Source: Methanobrevibacter arboriphilus (lineage in GTDB: Archaea > Methanobacteriota > Methanobacteria > Methanobacteriales > Methanobacteriaceae). Taken from it: a DNA stretch of 64,000 nucleotides. The translations under genes and the position numbers were made by a program. This document shows positions 9,882 through 18,892 of this stretch, in pieces. The stretch covers positions 868,001 through 932,000 of the forward strand of contig NZ_AP019779.1 in assembly GCF_019669925.1 (NCBI RefSeq), written 5' to 3'. Position 1 is the stretch's first letter; every line of letters starts with the position of its first letter. Below the pieces are notes generated by a model. The model ran no database searches, was not told where the DNA came from, and was given only the letters and a program-made list of their open reading frames with translations.

Positions 9882-10910
9882 TTATTTAAACTCTTTTAAG
9901 AAATTTTCTAACTCATTTTCTATCTTTATTATTTCATGTGTTCCAATATGACCCATCTCTGAATCATAAATAATAATTTCAGAATTTTTAATTTTTTCAG
10001 ACATTGGAATTGCATCTAAATTAGGAGGGAAATATTGATCTTGATTTATAGCTACAATCAATGTTTTAGCCTCTATATTTGAAATTATATCCTCAATATC
10101 ATAAGAAGTTGATGCATTATTTCTATAAACAATATCATTAGCATCCCATTCTTCAATAGCTTCATTCCCCATTTCTTCCATATAGTTATCAATTTCATTA
10201 TTATTTAAACTATAATAATATTTTTTAGAAAGTCCAAAAGGATACATTGACTCATTAGCCAGTGCCAAAGATTTTTTAAGAGGTTTTGAATAATTACCAT
10301 TATTATATTCATGGTCACTCTTAATTATATGATTCATAAACTTAAAAAGGGCATAATTATGACCTGAAACTTTATAAGTACTTACTAAAGATATTAAAAA
10401 ATCCATATATTCAGGATATTTAGCTGCCCATGTTAGAGCTTCAAATCCACCCATAGAATTTCCAATAATTCCCTTTACATGAATGATATTAAATTTAGAC
10501 TTCAAAAAATCTATTTGAAACTTAACCATGTCTTCAATAGAATAATCTGGAAATTCGCTTCCAAGGTTCATTACTGAAGGACTTGCTGAATTTGGAGAGC
10601 CTAAAGTAGTTATAGATATAATAAAAAATTTTTTAGTATCCAATGGTTTTTTTGGACCTATAATTTCATCAATTCTTCTTATAGACCCACAATCTCCTCC
10701 CCACCCATGAAGGAAAATAATGGCATTGTTTATATGTCCTTGATCATCAGTGATAGGAGTTCCTATCGTGAAATATTCAACTGGAAGACTTTTCAATTTT
10801 TTTCCAGATGAAAAATTAAAAGACTCCAATTCAGAATATTCTGGAGAAAAATCATCCATATTTATTTTATAATTATTTTCATCATAAGAAAGATTATTAT
10901 CAGAACTCAT
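9882..10910 (-). CDS. Alpha/beta hydrolase, MetX-like acyltransferase family
   Basis: A protein of about 342 residues with the alpha/beta-hydrolase fold. It shows HGWGGD (oxyanion region), the DTKKFFIISITTLGSPNSA segment that aligns with the conserved strand of homoserine O-acetyltransferases, the nucleophile elbow GNSMGG (Ser near residue 152), a late Asp in AINQDQYFPP and His in MGHIGTHE. The closest recognised family is MetX-like, but residues fixing homoserine and acetyl-CoA use cannot be judged here, so it could be an esterase. ATG 10910 is preceded by AGGTGAT; the GTG at 10919 is part of that ribosome site. Confidence 0.8.
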   Translation of the reverse strand: MSSDNNLSYDENNYKINMDDFSPEYSELESFNFSSGKKLKSLPVEYFTIGTPITDDQGHINNAIIFLHGWGGDCGSIRRIDEIIGPKKPLDTKKFFIISITTLGSPNSASPSVMNLGSEFPDYSIEDMVKFQIDFLKSKFNIIHVKGIIGNSMGGFEALTWAAKYPEYMDFLISLVSTYKVSGHNYALFKFMNHIIKSDHEYNNGNYSKPLKKSLALANESMYPFGLSKKYYYSLNNNEIDNYMEEMGNEAIEEWDANDIVYRNNASTSYDIEDIISNIEAKTLIVAINQDQYFPPNLDAIPMSEKIKNSEIIIYDSEMGHIGTHEIIKIENELENFLKEFK

Positions 10911-10929
10911 AAAAATCACCTTTAAACTA

Positions 10930-11110
10930 TAAAAATTTTATTAACACTTTATTAACACTTTAAATCATTAATAATACTTTAAATTACTAATAATTAATAA
11001 TAATTAATAAAAACTAATAATAGCTAATAACAACTGATAATAGCTAATAGCTAATAACAACTGACAATAACTACTAATAGCTAATAGCTACTAATAAATA
11101 ATAATTTAAT
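10930..11110. repeat. Degenerate short direct repeats
   Basis: Units such as TAATAGCTAATA, ACAACTGA(T/C)AATA and TTAACACTTTA recur in this spacer upstream of the MetX-like gene. They are imperfect and AT-rich, have no conserved spacer, and are not a CRISPR array. Their role is unknown. Confidence 0.5.
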
Positions 11111-11121
11111 CCTATTATAAT

Positions 11122-11358
11122 TTAGTTTATAGCCACATTGTCCTCATAAACAATTATACATTCAGCAGGACACATTTCAGCAGCATCTATTCCACAAGAA
11201 ATATCTTCATATTCTTTTATTGAAATATTATCATCATTAATATCTCCAGAAATGAGTTTAGAGATGCCATTATCCATTTCAAACATCGATTCACACTCAT
11301 TAACACAATTTTCACAGCTTATACATAAATCTCTTTCTATTTCAATTCTATAAACCAT
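11122..11358 (-). CDS. Ferredoxin, single [4Fe-4S] type
   Basis: A protein of about 78 residues with a CISCENCVNEC motif near the N-terminus and a later CPAEC, the arrangement of a monocluster ferredoxin in which three early Cys and one late Cys bind the cluster. A further Cys sits in SCGIDAAEMC. The acidic composition fits a soluble electron carrier. The start is placed at ATG 11358, preceded by GGTGAG; the longer frame to 11388 adds ten residues that do not look like ferredoxin. It stands alone, so its redox partner cannot be named. Confidence 0.85.
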   Translation of the reverse strand: MVYRIEIERDLCISCENCVNECESMFEMDNGISKLISGDINDDNISIKEYEDISCGIDAAEMCPAECIIVYEDNVAIN

Positions 11359-11905
11359 TAACTCACCATTGAAAAATTTTAGTTGCAAAATATGAAATAT
11401 AAAAATATTAACAAAATTATCATCAATTTAATAAAATTATAATAATTATGAGAACACTAATAAAAATATTAATACCAATAATAATCCTAAATATAATAAT
11501 ATTAATAGCAACAGTATTAATTATAATAATTGTAAGAATACTAATTATAACTATACTATCAATAATAATAACACTAATAATATTAGCACTAATAATGCTA
11601 ATAATAAAGATAATAAAGATAATAATAAAGATAATAATAATGATAATAATCTTATGTTGATATTATTATAAGACTAGTATTAATAATACTAATAATAATC
11701 ATAATATTACTATGAAACTATGATTATATAATTATATTATATAATTCAATCTATAAAATATTATAATGTCTAAATAAAATTATGATGTCTAAATAAATAT
11801 TTAAATAAATATTATATTACTTAAATAATAATATAATATGATTATTGTAGCTCAAAGTATATCTAAATATCTATATTTAAACTTTTATAAATCAACTGTG
11901 ATATC
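11359..11905. repeat. AAT/ATT trinucleotide-rich spacer
   Basis: This 547-base divergent spacer between the ferredoxin and nucS contains about 250 bases (11440-11710) of degenerate AATAAT/ACTAAT/GATAAT repeats. A 70-codon open frame inside it is almost pure Ile/Leu because of the repeat and is not a credible gene. The nucS promoter should lie at 11850-11895. Confidence 0.65.
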
Positions 11906-12688
11906 ATGAAATACAAATTATTAGAAAATCCCGATATTGAAGAAACATATGACCTTATCGATAGCGGAATACGGAAAAAAGCAGTGATAAATATATTTGC
12001 ATATTGTAAAGTATTATATGAAGGAAGAGCATTAAGTCAGCTAGATTGGGGAGAGCGTTTTATAATGTTGAAACCAGATGGATCTTTTCTTGTTCATCAA
12101 GAGAGGAAAATAGATCCCGTTAATTGGCAACCTCCAAAATCAAGACATAGAGCATTGATAAAAGAAAATAACTTAATTTTAGAAAGTCATAGAAGAACTC
12201 CAAAAGAAAAACTAGAAGTAGAAATAGAAAAAGTTCATTTTGCAAGTTTTGCACTAGCTGAAGACTATCAAGAATTAGAATTAGCAGGTTATGAAAAAGA
12301 TATGGGAGATATGATAATAAAACATCCCAACATGATTGAACAAGGATTTACTCCAACAGCAAGAGAATATAACACTGAACATGGCTTTATAGACATATTA
12401 GGAAAAGATATTGAAGGAAATATTGTAGTAGTTGAGTTGAAATGTCGTAAAGCAGGAACAAATGCTGTAAAACAAATAAGAAGATATCTTAAAGACTTTG
12501 AAGAAAATGACAATGATTATTTAAAAGAAATTAAATCAAAGAAAAAGAAAATCAGAGGATTACTTGTAGCACCAGATATTAATGAAGATGCTAAAGAACT
12601 TCTTGAAGAGGAAGGAATTGAATTTAAAGCTGTTGATCCTCCTAAAGAATTAAAAAGTGATAAAAAAGTGACTCTTGATATATTTTGA
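11906..12688 (+). CDS. nucS: Endonuclease NucS (EndoMS)
   Basis: NucS/EndoMS is an archaeal and actinobacterial nuclease that cleaves mismatched or branched DNA together with the sliding clamp. The 260-residue length is typical. The N-terminal DNA-binding half shows LDWGERFIMLKPDGSFLVH and NWQPP. The C-terminal RecB-like nuclease half shows HGFIDILGKD, VVVELKCRKAG (the D-ExK-type site) and a conserved QIRRY. The terminal KKVTLDIF looks like a PCNA-interacting tail ending in a hydrophobic-x-x-Phe pattern. A GTGAT ribosome site precedes the ATG. Confidence 0.93.
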   Translation: MKYKLLENPDIEETYDLIDSGIRKKAVINIFAYCKVLYEGRALSQLDWGERFIMLKPDGSFLVHQERKIDPVNWQPPKSRHRALIKENNLILESHRRTPKEKLEVEIEKVHFASFALAEDYQELELAGYEKDMGDMIIKHPNMIEQGFTPTAREYNTEHGFIDILGKDIEGNIVVVELKCRKAGTNAVKQIRRYLKDFEENDNDYLKEIKSKKKKIRGLLVAPDINEDAKELLEEEGIEFKAVDPPKELKSDKKVTLDIF

Positions 12689-12863
12689 TCAAAAAATTAT
12701 TTTTCTTTAAAATTTATTCTTCTTTAGACGTATTCTTGTTTAAACTTATTTTTATTAAAAAATAGATAAAAAAAGCTAAATAAAAAAATTAAAATAATAA
12801 AATTAAGATATAAAAACTTAAAAATTGGTATGCAGGATACTGTATAATTTAAATAAATATAAT

Positions 12864-13118
12864 TTAAGTTACATTTCTTTTAATCCCATAAACACCAACA
12901 CATTCTTCTTTTGAGGAATTATCTTTATCTAGATTACAATTAAGTAAAGCTGTATTATCAAAATAAATATCAAACTTATTATTAGAGATTAAAAACTCAT
13001 AATCATTATCATTAGCTAGAAAAATCCTCATTTTATCCTTTTCTTGAAAAGTAACTCTTTCAACAACGATTTCTTTTCCTTTAAAATATATTTTACCATT
13101 TAGCAACCCTTGAAGCAT
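12864..13118 (-). CDS. Small protein, unknown function
   Basis: This 84-residue frame has mixed charged and beta-rich sequence (GKIYFKGKEIVVERVTF, FLISNNKFDIYF) and two Cys late in the protein. There is no signal peptide or membrane helix. A GGTTGTGAT sequence upstream of the ATG could serve as ribosome site. It faces away from mntP, with which it shares the spacer 13119-13479. I do not recognise a family. The amino-acid composition is ordinary, which favours a real gene. Confidence 0.55.
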   Translation of the reverse strand: MLQGLLNGKIYFKGKEIVVERVTFQEKDKMRIFLANDNDYEFLISNNKFDIYFDNTALLNCNLDKDNSSKEECVGVYGIKRNVT

Positions 13119-13272
13119 ATAATCACAACCTAAAGATTGTTAATAATTTATACAAATTTTAAATAAAGCTAAGATAATTATGTGAATGAACATTCGATAG
13201 ATATTCTAGATAAAAATACCATTATTTTAAACAAAATTCACCATAAAATAACTTTAAATAAATATTTTCAAG

Positions 13273-13290
13273 TAGGAAATATATTTCCTA
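13273..13290. promoter_or_regulatory. Perfect palindrome in the mntP spacer
   Basis: TAGGAAATATATTTCCTA is an exact 18-bp palindrome in the 361-base divergent spacer between mntP and the 84-residue gene. It is about 190 bases from mntP and 155 bases from the other gene. Its shape fits a dimeric repressor site, and a Mn-responsive regulator would make biological sense. That is inference only. The rest of the spacer is AT-rich without an ORF. Confidence 0.4.
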
Positions 13291-13479
13291 TTGATATATT
13301 GTTGCTCCTAGTAAATAATCTTTACTATTTTTATCAATAAAAAAGACATAAATAGCAAAAAAATTTTATAAAAATTTTTAAAAGTATTTATAGAAATAAT
13401 GACAGAATAAGAGATATTATAAAAATTATCCTATTGAATTATAATTAAACAATAGAAATAACTTATTAAAGGAATAAAA

Positions 13480-14079
13480 ATGGATATAGTAACAATAATT
13501 CTAATTGCAATTGCATTAGCTATGGATGCATTTAGCATAGCTATAACCAAAGGATTTACTCTGAAAAATATAACTAAAATGCAATTTTTATGGTTTGGAA
13601 TATTTTTTGGTGGTTTTCAAGCATTTATGCCTATTTTAGGTTGGGCCTCTGGAATTCAATTAAAAGACTTAATTTCAGCAGTTGCTCCTTGGATAGCTTT
13701 CATATTACTTGTAGCTATAGGAATTAAAATGGTTTATGAAAGTTTACAGACTAAAGATGAAGAAAATACAGTTGAAAAGAATAAAAATGAAAATGAATTA
13801 GTTAATAAAGGAAACTTTTCTTTTAAAGAATTAACACTTCTTTCAATAGCTACAAGTATAGATGCATTTGCAGTTGGAGTTACTTTCGCTATTTTAAAAA
13901 CACCCATACTTTTTCCAATAATACTAATAGGAACAGTCACATTTGCACTAACTGAAGTCGGAATATTAATTGGGCAACGAATCGGACATTATTTTGGAAA
14001 TAAATTTGAGATCGTTGGAGGAATAGTTTTAATTTTATTAGGATTTAAAATATTATTAGAAGGTTTAGGTATTTTATAA
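13480..14079 (+). CDS. mntP: MntP-family manganese efflux pump
   Basis: This 199-residue protein has six predicted membrane helices arranged as two similar halves. Each half has the signature Asp in a helix: ALAMDAFSIAITKG in the first and ATSIDAFAVGVTFA in the second, the pattern of the MntP (DUF204) family that exports Mn2+. The charged central loop (about residues 85-115, Lys/Glu/Asn-rich) separates the halves. An AAAGGAAT site precedes the ATG. It appears to be a single-gene unit. A perfect palindrome upstream at 13273-13290 may be its operator. Confidence 0.9.
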   Translation: MDIVTIILIAIALAMDAFSIAITKGFTLKNITKMQFLWFGIFFGGFQAFMPILGWASGIQLKDLISAVAPWIAFILLVAIGIKMVYESLQTKDEENTVEKNKNENELVNKGNFSFKELTLLSIATSIDAFAVGVTFAILKTPILFPIILIGTVTFALTEVGILIGQRIGHYFGNKFEIVGGIVLILLGFKILLEGLGIL

Positions 14080-14297
14080 TAAGTATTTATTCTAATAAAT
14101 ATTTAAAAAATGATTGTCTAAAAAATAAGTGTTTAAAAATAAGTAAAATAAAAAACTAAATTAAAAATTATTAAGAATAGAAAAAATATTAAAAATTATT
14201 AGAAATATTAAAAGTTATTAAAAAATATTAAAAATGGAAAAATATTAAAAACTATTAAAAGTTGTTGAAAAATATTGAAACTTAAAAATAAACAATA

Positions 14298-15311
14298 TTA
14301 ATCAATTAAACTTCCAAGAATATTTTGCCATGATTTAGATTTAATATTGGATAATTCCATACTAGTTCTATCTACAGATAATATTTTTTGAGGACAAGCC
14401 TTTTCACATGCACCACAAAGAACACAAACATCATCATTAACAGTCATGTGATTATCAGCTAATGTTATTGCATTACATGGGCAGACATCTAAACATGCAT
14501 GACATGCTTCACCAGTACAAAGTTTATCTTCTTCCTCATTTTCTTGAAGTAATACTTCTCCTTTAAAAGGTTTTAATGTATGAGCTGCATTTGAAGGACA
14601 TATATTTTCACACCAACTACAATTTACACAAGAAATCTCATCTAATACTACATTTCCTGTAATTTCAACTGGAGGTATATTTTCACTATCCATACAAGTG
14701 GTACATACTGCTTTAATTGCATCTTCTGGACAGACTTTCTGACATATTTTACAATACATACATTTTTCAGGATCTATATCAATATCAGATGCATTAAATC
14801 TCCCAATATTTGAACTTGAATCAGTTTTTATTGTTATAGCATCAGCAGGACACATTTCTTCACAAATATGACAAGCTATACAATTATCCACCTCGGTTTT
14901 TATCTCACCAGATACAAGATTTTTTGCCTTTGGCAGATCTCTTCTTACAAGAATTGCATCTCTTGGACAGTATAATTCACATTTTCCACAAAGAATACAA
15001 TCTTCTTGATCAATATTTGTCCCATGACTCCATTTTGGATATTCTTTCATATTTTTTGCAGCAAGGTTATTAATTTTAAACTCCATAGCATTAAAAGGGC
15101 ATGCAAAAGAACATAACCCGCAAACAACGCATTTATGTTCATCCATTCGGATATAATCCATATCTACTATCCCTCTAGCTATAGGCAAAATTGGACCAAG
15201 ATTTAAAGCATTAGTTGGACATATATCAGAACATATCCCACACCCAACACAAACATCATTGTGATGAATAACTTCCCTATTATCTTGTCCTTCACGGTGA
15301 GCTGAAGCCAT
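14298..15311 (-). CDS. Polyferredoxin, FwdF-like
   Basis: This 337-residue protein carries eight CxxCxxCxxxCP-type motifs in series, beginning CVGCGICSDICP and ending CVLCGACEKACP, so it can hold about eight [4Fe-4S] clusters. The seventh is spaced slightly differently (CTGEACHACLDVCP), and an extra CTTC lies between the fifth and sixth. Length and cluster count match FwdF, the electron wire of tungsten formylmethanofuran dehydrogenase, better than the 12-cluster MvhB. No other fwd genes are here, so it may be an orphan paralogue. It follows the 64-residue ferredoxin by 12 bases and has its own GGTGAT site, implying one operon. Confidence 0.85.
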   Translation of the reverse strand: MASAHREGQDNREVIHHNDVCVGCGICSDICPTNALNLGPILPIARGIVDMDYIRMDEHKCVVCGLCSFACPFNAMEFKINNLAAKNMKEYPKWSHGTNIDQEDCILCGKCELYCPRDAILVRRDLPKAKNLVSGEIKTEVDNCIACHICEEMCPADAITIKTDSSSNIGRFNASDIDIDPEKCMYCKICQKVCPEDAIKAVCTTCMDSENIPPVEITGNVVLDEISCVNCSWCENICPSNAAHTLKPFKGEVLLQENEEEDKLCTGEACHACLDVCPCNAITLADNHMTVNDDVCVLCGACEKACPQKILSVDRTSMELSNIKSKSWQNILGSLID

Positions 15312-15323
15312 TATATCACCAAT

Positions 15324-15518
15324 TTATGCTTTGCTAATAGCTTGATTAGGACAATTTGCAATACAAAGATCACAATCATCACAATTTTCATCAATAACTT
15401 TTAAATTACCATTATCATCAATTAAAGCTTGTTGTTCACATAATTTTATACATAATCCATCACCAGGACAATTATCTATATTTCCACATTTTTCAGAATC
15501 AATTTTAACAGTCATCAT
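15324..15518 (-). CDS. Small 2[4Fe-4S]-like ferredoxin
   Basis: This 64-residue protein has a standard second motif (Cys46, 49, 52, 56 followed by Pro). Its first motif is unusual: Cys11, Cys17, Cys23 and Cys27, spaced C-x5-C-x5-C-x3-C with Pro and Gly between. It probably carries two [4Fe-4S] clusters and passes electrons to the adjacent polyferredoxin, with which it forms a two-gene operon. GAGGTGAT precedes two tandem ATG codons (15518 and 15515), and either could be used. The gene order recalls the small Fe-S subunit beside FwdF, but I would not call a specific subunit. Confidence 0.8.
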   Translation of the reverse strand: MMTVKIDSEKCGNIDNCPGDGLCIKLCEQQALIDDNGNLKVIDENCDDCDLCIANCPNQAISKA

Positions 15519-16163
15519 ATCACCTCGATTATTAATTATACTATTTGCGATATGAATATATAAACATAACGATTTTAATTAAGCATTGAAATTTAACAGA
15601 TTTAATTTTATGAAAAATTTTATAATAAATAAAAAATAGTAAAAATCTTTAAGAAGGAAGATAGAAAGTTAAATGATCTTTGATATTGGTATAAATTATT
15701 TTTTCTTCCTTCTAATGTCATTAGCTATAAAAAATAAATTATATATTCAATTGTAATTTTAATGCAAATCATAGGTTTAGTAAAAATATATTCTATAAAT
15801 CATAGCAAATGACAAGTTATAATATTATAACACTTGTTATATAAAATTTTTGTAACAATTATTTGTTTACAATAAAATAGATATTTCAAATATAATAGAT
15901 ATTTCCAAAGTAATAAATATTTTCAATATAATAAATATTTATAATATAATAGATTTTATATTGATTTTTATAATTCTATATAATCTTTATAATAAATATA
16001 AAAATCTAAAAACAACAAGAACATAATGTGAAAAAATGTAAAATAGCTACCATATTAAATAATATAAATAATATTTATATCTAAAATGACCTAACAATCA
16101 AATTAAGAGTTAAATAGAAATATTAATTAATATTGAATGAATAATATATAAGTGGTGATAAAT
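15519..16163. other. Divergent spacer with a long-armed hairpin
   Basis: This spacer of about 645 bases separates the ferredoxin operon from the plus-strand small membrane gene. It contains a perfect inverted repeat, AGAAGGAAGA (15652-15661) and TCTTCCTTCT (15704-15713), with a 42-base loop. The genes diverge, so it is not a terminator for either; a small RNA is possible. The rest is AT-rich with repeated AATATTT/AATAGAT units at 15880-15960 and no ORF. Confidence 0.5.
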
Positions 16164-16412
16164 ATGGGAGATAGTATGAAAGTTCAAACATTAAAAACAT
16201 TAGCCACATTGATGACAACTGCTTTTGCATTTGTTGCAGGTTTAGCATGGAATGGTGCTATACAAGCTGTAATAAATGAGTTTTTAAAAGCAGGGTCTGC
16301 GACAATTGGATTAATTATATATGCAGTTATAGTGACAATAATAGCTGTAATTGTTACAATAATAATTGGAAGATCCTTAGGAAAGTTAGGAATAGAATTA
16401 GATGAAGAATAA
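16164..16412 (+). CDS. Small membrane protein, DUF5654-like
   Basis: A protein of about 82 residues with two strongly hydrophobic helices. An amphipathic start (KVQTLKTLATLMTTAFAFVAGLAWNGAI) leads into the first, and a long Ile/Val-rich second helix ends in RSLGKLGIELDEE. The WNGAIQ segment and size fit the DUF5654 family of archaeal small membrane proteins, whose role is unknown. I place the start at ATG 16164 because GGTGAT at 16154-16159 precedes it; the frame otherwise opens at a GTG inside that site. ATG 16176 is a further alternative. Confidence 0.75.
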   Translation: MGDSMKVQTLKTLATLMTTAFAFVAGLAWNGAIQAVINEFLKAGSATIGLIIYAVIVTIIAVIVTIIIGRSLGKLGIELDEE

Positions 16413-16630
16413 TCTTTAAAAAAGTATTATTCTTTATTTATTATTAATTTTAATTATTAAATTAAAATTTAACCTAAAATTATTATTTTTAATTATATTG
16501 TTTATTTTAGTAGTTATTTTAGTGTTTATTTTAGTATTTATTCTAGTTTTAAAAAGTAAATCTTTTTAAATTTTAATAAAACTTAATTAATTATTATTTT
16601 TCAAAATAAAGATAAGAATGAAGCTATAAT

Positions 16631-17194
16631 CTAAATATAAGCTATAGAATCTTTAATATTAAAATCAATATTCCCTAAAACACTATTAATATTCTTTTCC
16701 ATATGTACAGTTTGAAGATGATTATCGGTATCAAGAGTAATATTATAATCTAAAGATTTCCAAAATTCTAATGCTCCATCGACATTTTTATGAGTATGGA
16801 GATATATTTTTTTATAGTTACTATTTTTTGAGAATTTTTCTGCTTCATTAACAAGTGCAGAAGCTATTCCTAATCTACGATAATTTTCATCTACAAAAGC
16901 TCTCCATATACTTGCAGTAGAATCCCTACAATAAAGATTATTAAATTGTTCAAACTCCCTATCATACTCTCTAATAGCTAATGTACCAATAATATTCTCA
17001 TCTTTATCCTGTGCAATGAAAAAACTATTTCGTTTATTATTTAAATAGACTTCCTCCAAATTTTTTATATCTCCATGATATTTTGGTATGTAGCCATAAC
17101 CATATTCCCTTTTAATCATTTTAAAAAGAAATTTTTTAGTTTTCAATGGGAAAATTCCATCATTATCCAAAGTTCTAATTTTATAATATTTCAA
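16631..17194 (-). CDS. GNAT-family N-acetyltransferase
   Basis: This 187-residue protein has a GNAT fold. A central strand (FFIAQDKDENIIGTLAIRE) is followed by the acetyl-CoA loop region VDENYRRLGIASALVNEAEKF, which carries the R/Q-x-x-G-x-A pattern, then KKIYLHTHKNVDGALEFWKSLDY, the usual late motif. The substrate is unknown. The start appears to be TTG at 17194, preceded by GGTGTAAT at a good distance, and no in-frame ATG is better placed. It is transcribed away from the nicotianamine-synthase-like gene and shares with it a repeat-rich spacer. Confidence 0.85.
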   Translation of the reverse strand: MKYYKIRTLDNDGIFPLKTKKFLFKMIKREYGYGYIPKYHGDIKNLEEVYLNNKRNSFFIAQDKDENIIGTLAIREYDREFEQFNNLYCRDSTASIWRAFVDENYRRLGIASALVNEAEKFSKNSNYKKIYLHTHKNVDGALEFWKSLDYNITLDTDNHLQTVHMEKNINSVLGNIDFNIKDSIAYI

Positions 17195-17778
17195 AATTAC
17201 ACCAACACAATAAAAATATTAGAATATGAACAGTTATTAAGTAGTATAAAAGATTATTACTTATAAAAAATATTACTTGGCTTTATAAGTAAAATAATAT
17301 TATCTGCAAATATAATTATAAAAGTATTAAATGGAAGAATTACTTGTAAAAAGTATTACTTTTTATAAGTTTATATCCAATTAAATAATACTCAAACCAT
17401 TTATTGCAAGAAGTATTACTTTTTAAGCCTAAAAATACGAAATTGTAATACTTAAGAGAGTTATTTTAAAATTAAGAATATATTATCAAATTAATTATAT
17501 ATATCTTGTTATTAAATATAGAATATAAAATAATAATTGAGATATAAAATGAAAATATAATACATAAAATAAATCTAATGATAAATGAAAATTAAAATGA
17601 AAATAATAATAAAATATACAAAGAATTATACTATTAAAAATAATTAAAAAAATAGCTAATTAAAAAACATAGATAAAAAATTGTATTTTCAATAAAACAA
17701 ATGAAGATGAAATATTAATTCCATTATCAAAGAGAACACCTAGTCAAAGAATAAAAAAGGATAAAAAAGGATGATAAA
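17195..17778. promoter_or_regulatory. Repeat-rich divergent regulatory spacer
   Basis: Between the GNAT gene and the NAS-like gene lie several near-identical boxes. AAGTATTACTTTTTA occurs at 17351-17365 and again at 17411-17425, exactly 60 bases apart. A reverse-complement relative (GTAATACTTAAG) is at 17445-17456. An imperfect hairpin of related sequence (ATTATTACTTATAAA against TTTATAAGTAAAATAAT) is at 17254-17298. The box itself is nearly palindromic. These are candidate operator sites for one or both flanking genes. The remainder (17460-17778) is AT-rich without an ORF. Confidence 0.45.
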
Positions 17779-18600
17779 ATGAGCTGTTATAAATATTGGG
17801 GCAAAATAGAAGAAATAGCTACTGCATTGGAAGACTATGGAGATATTGATAAATACGGAGATTCTAAACTTGATAGTATTAAACTAGAAAACATTTTAAA
17901 ACTATTAGATGAAGTTGAAATAATTGCTCATGATAATATAATTGATTTCGACTCAGCAAAGCATATTCTAGATGATCCAAAAATGAATAAAGCTTTACAG
18001 CTAATAAGAAAATTTTATGTCTATACTGGATCAAGATTAGAAACTGAAAATGCAAAAAAGATTTTAGAATCAGAAAATCCTGAAAAAACTCTTGAATCAT
18101 TCACATTCTTTGATAGATACAAAGGTTTGATTAAAAATGAAAGTCAACTTGTCAAATTTGATGAAAATAAAAAAATAGTCTTTATTGGAAGTGGTCCCTT
18201 ACCTTTAACACTTATCATGTTTAATAAAATTTTTAAATCAAAATGTATTGGGATTGAAATGGATGAAGAGATAGCTAATTTATCTCGTAAAGTATTAAAG
18301 AAAATAAATATGGAAGAAAAAATTGAAATAATTGTTGGTGATGAAAAGACAATACAAAATATCGATTATGATATTATTATGGTTGCAGCTCTTGCTGAAC
18401 CAAAAGAAAGAGTATTTGCAAATGTTTGGGAGCTGATTAATGAGAAAACACCTGTTCTATATAGAACATATACTGGTATGAGGGCAATATTATATTCTCC
18501 TGTAACTGAAAAAGAAACTAGAGGGTTCCATAAAGAAGTAATGATACTTCCAACAGGAAATATAAACAACACATCAGTTCTAATAAGAAAAATAGTTTGA
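17779..18600 (+). CDS. Nicotianamine synthase-like protein
   Basis: This 273-residue protein matches the archaeal thermonicotianamine synthase family. A helical N-terminal domain is followed by a Rossmann methyltransferase-like domain with GSGPLPLT (residues 137-144) and IGIEMDEEIANLSRKV. The family joins aminocarboxypropyl units from S-adenosylmethionine. The studied Methanothermobacter enzyme makes a nicotianamine-like metal chelator from SAM and glutamate. GSRLETENA near residue 85 contains the acidic residues expected in the active cleft. A chelator for nickel, cobalt or iron would fit a methanogen, but its target is not shown here. An AAGGATGAT site precedes the ATG. No exporter gene is adjacent. 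Confidence 0.88.
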   Translation: MSCYKYWGKIEEIATALEDYGDIDKYGDSKLDSIKLENILKLLDEVEIIAHDNIIDFDSAKHILDDPKMNKALQLIRKFYVYTGSRLETENAKKILESENPEKTLESFTFFDRYKGLIKNESQLVKFDENKKIVFIGSGPLPLTLIMFNKIFKSKCIGIEMDEEIANLSRKVLKKINMEEKIEIIVGDEKTIQNIDYDIIMVAALAEPKERVFANVWELINEKTPVLYRTYTGMRAILYSPVTEKETRGFHKEVMILPTGNINNTSVLIRKIV

Positions 18601-18892
18601 TAATAAATACTGAAAAATAAAAAACTTCAAGTATTTAAATAATTATTTAGTATTAGATTAACATATAAATAATTATATGAATATTTTAATTATATACAAA
18701 AATTAAATCATTACCAATTAAATATTAATAAAACTATATAGAATAATATAGTTTCTAGAATTATAATATAAAAGTATAATTTATGAGGTATTAAAACTTA
18801 TATAAATTATTTATAGTAAGTTATTATAGAAATTTATATAGAAAAATACAATTTTTTAATAAAATATTATAAATAATAAATGGAATGATTTA

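Noticed and set aside
10930-11110. Repeat-rich stretch that could be mistaken for a CRISPR array
   Set aside because: Units are short, imperfect and contiguous, with no uniform spacers and no cas genes nearby.
11448-11660. 70-codon plus-strand frame, almost only Ile, Leu, Val and Met
   Set aside because: It is the direct translation of an AAT/ATT repeat tract, has no ribosome site, and would not give a normal protein.
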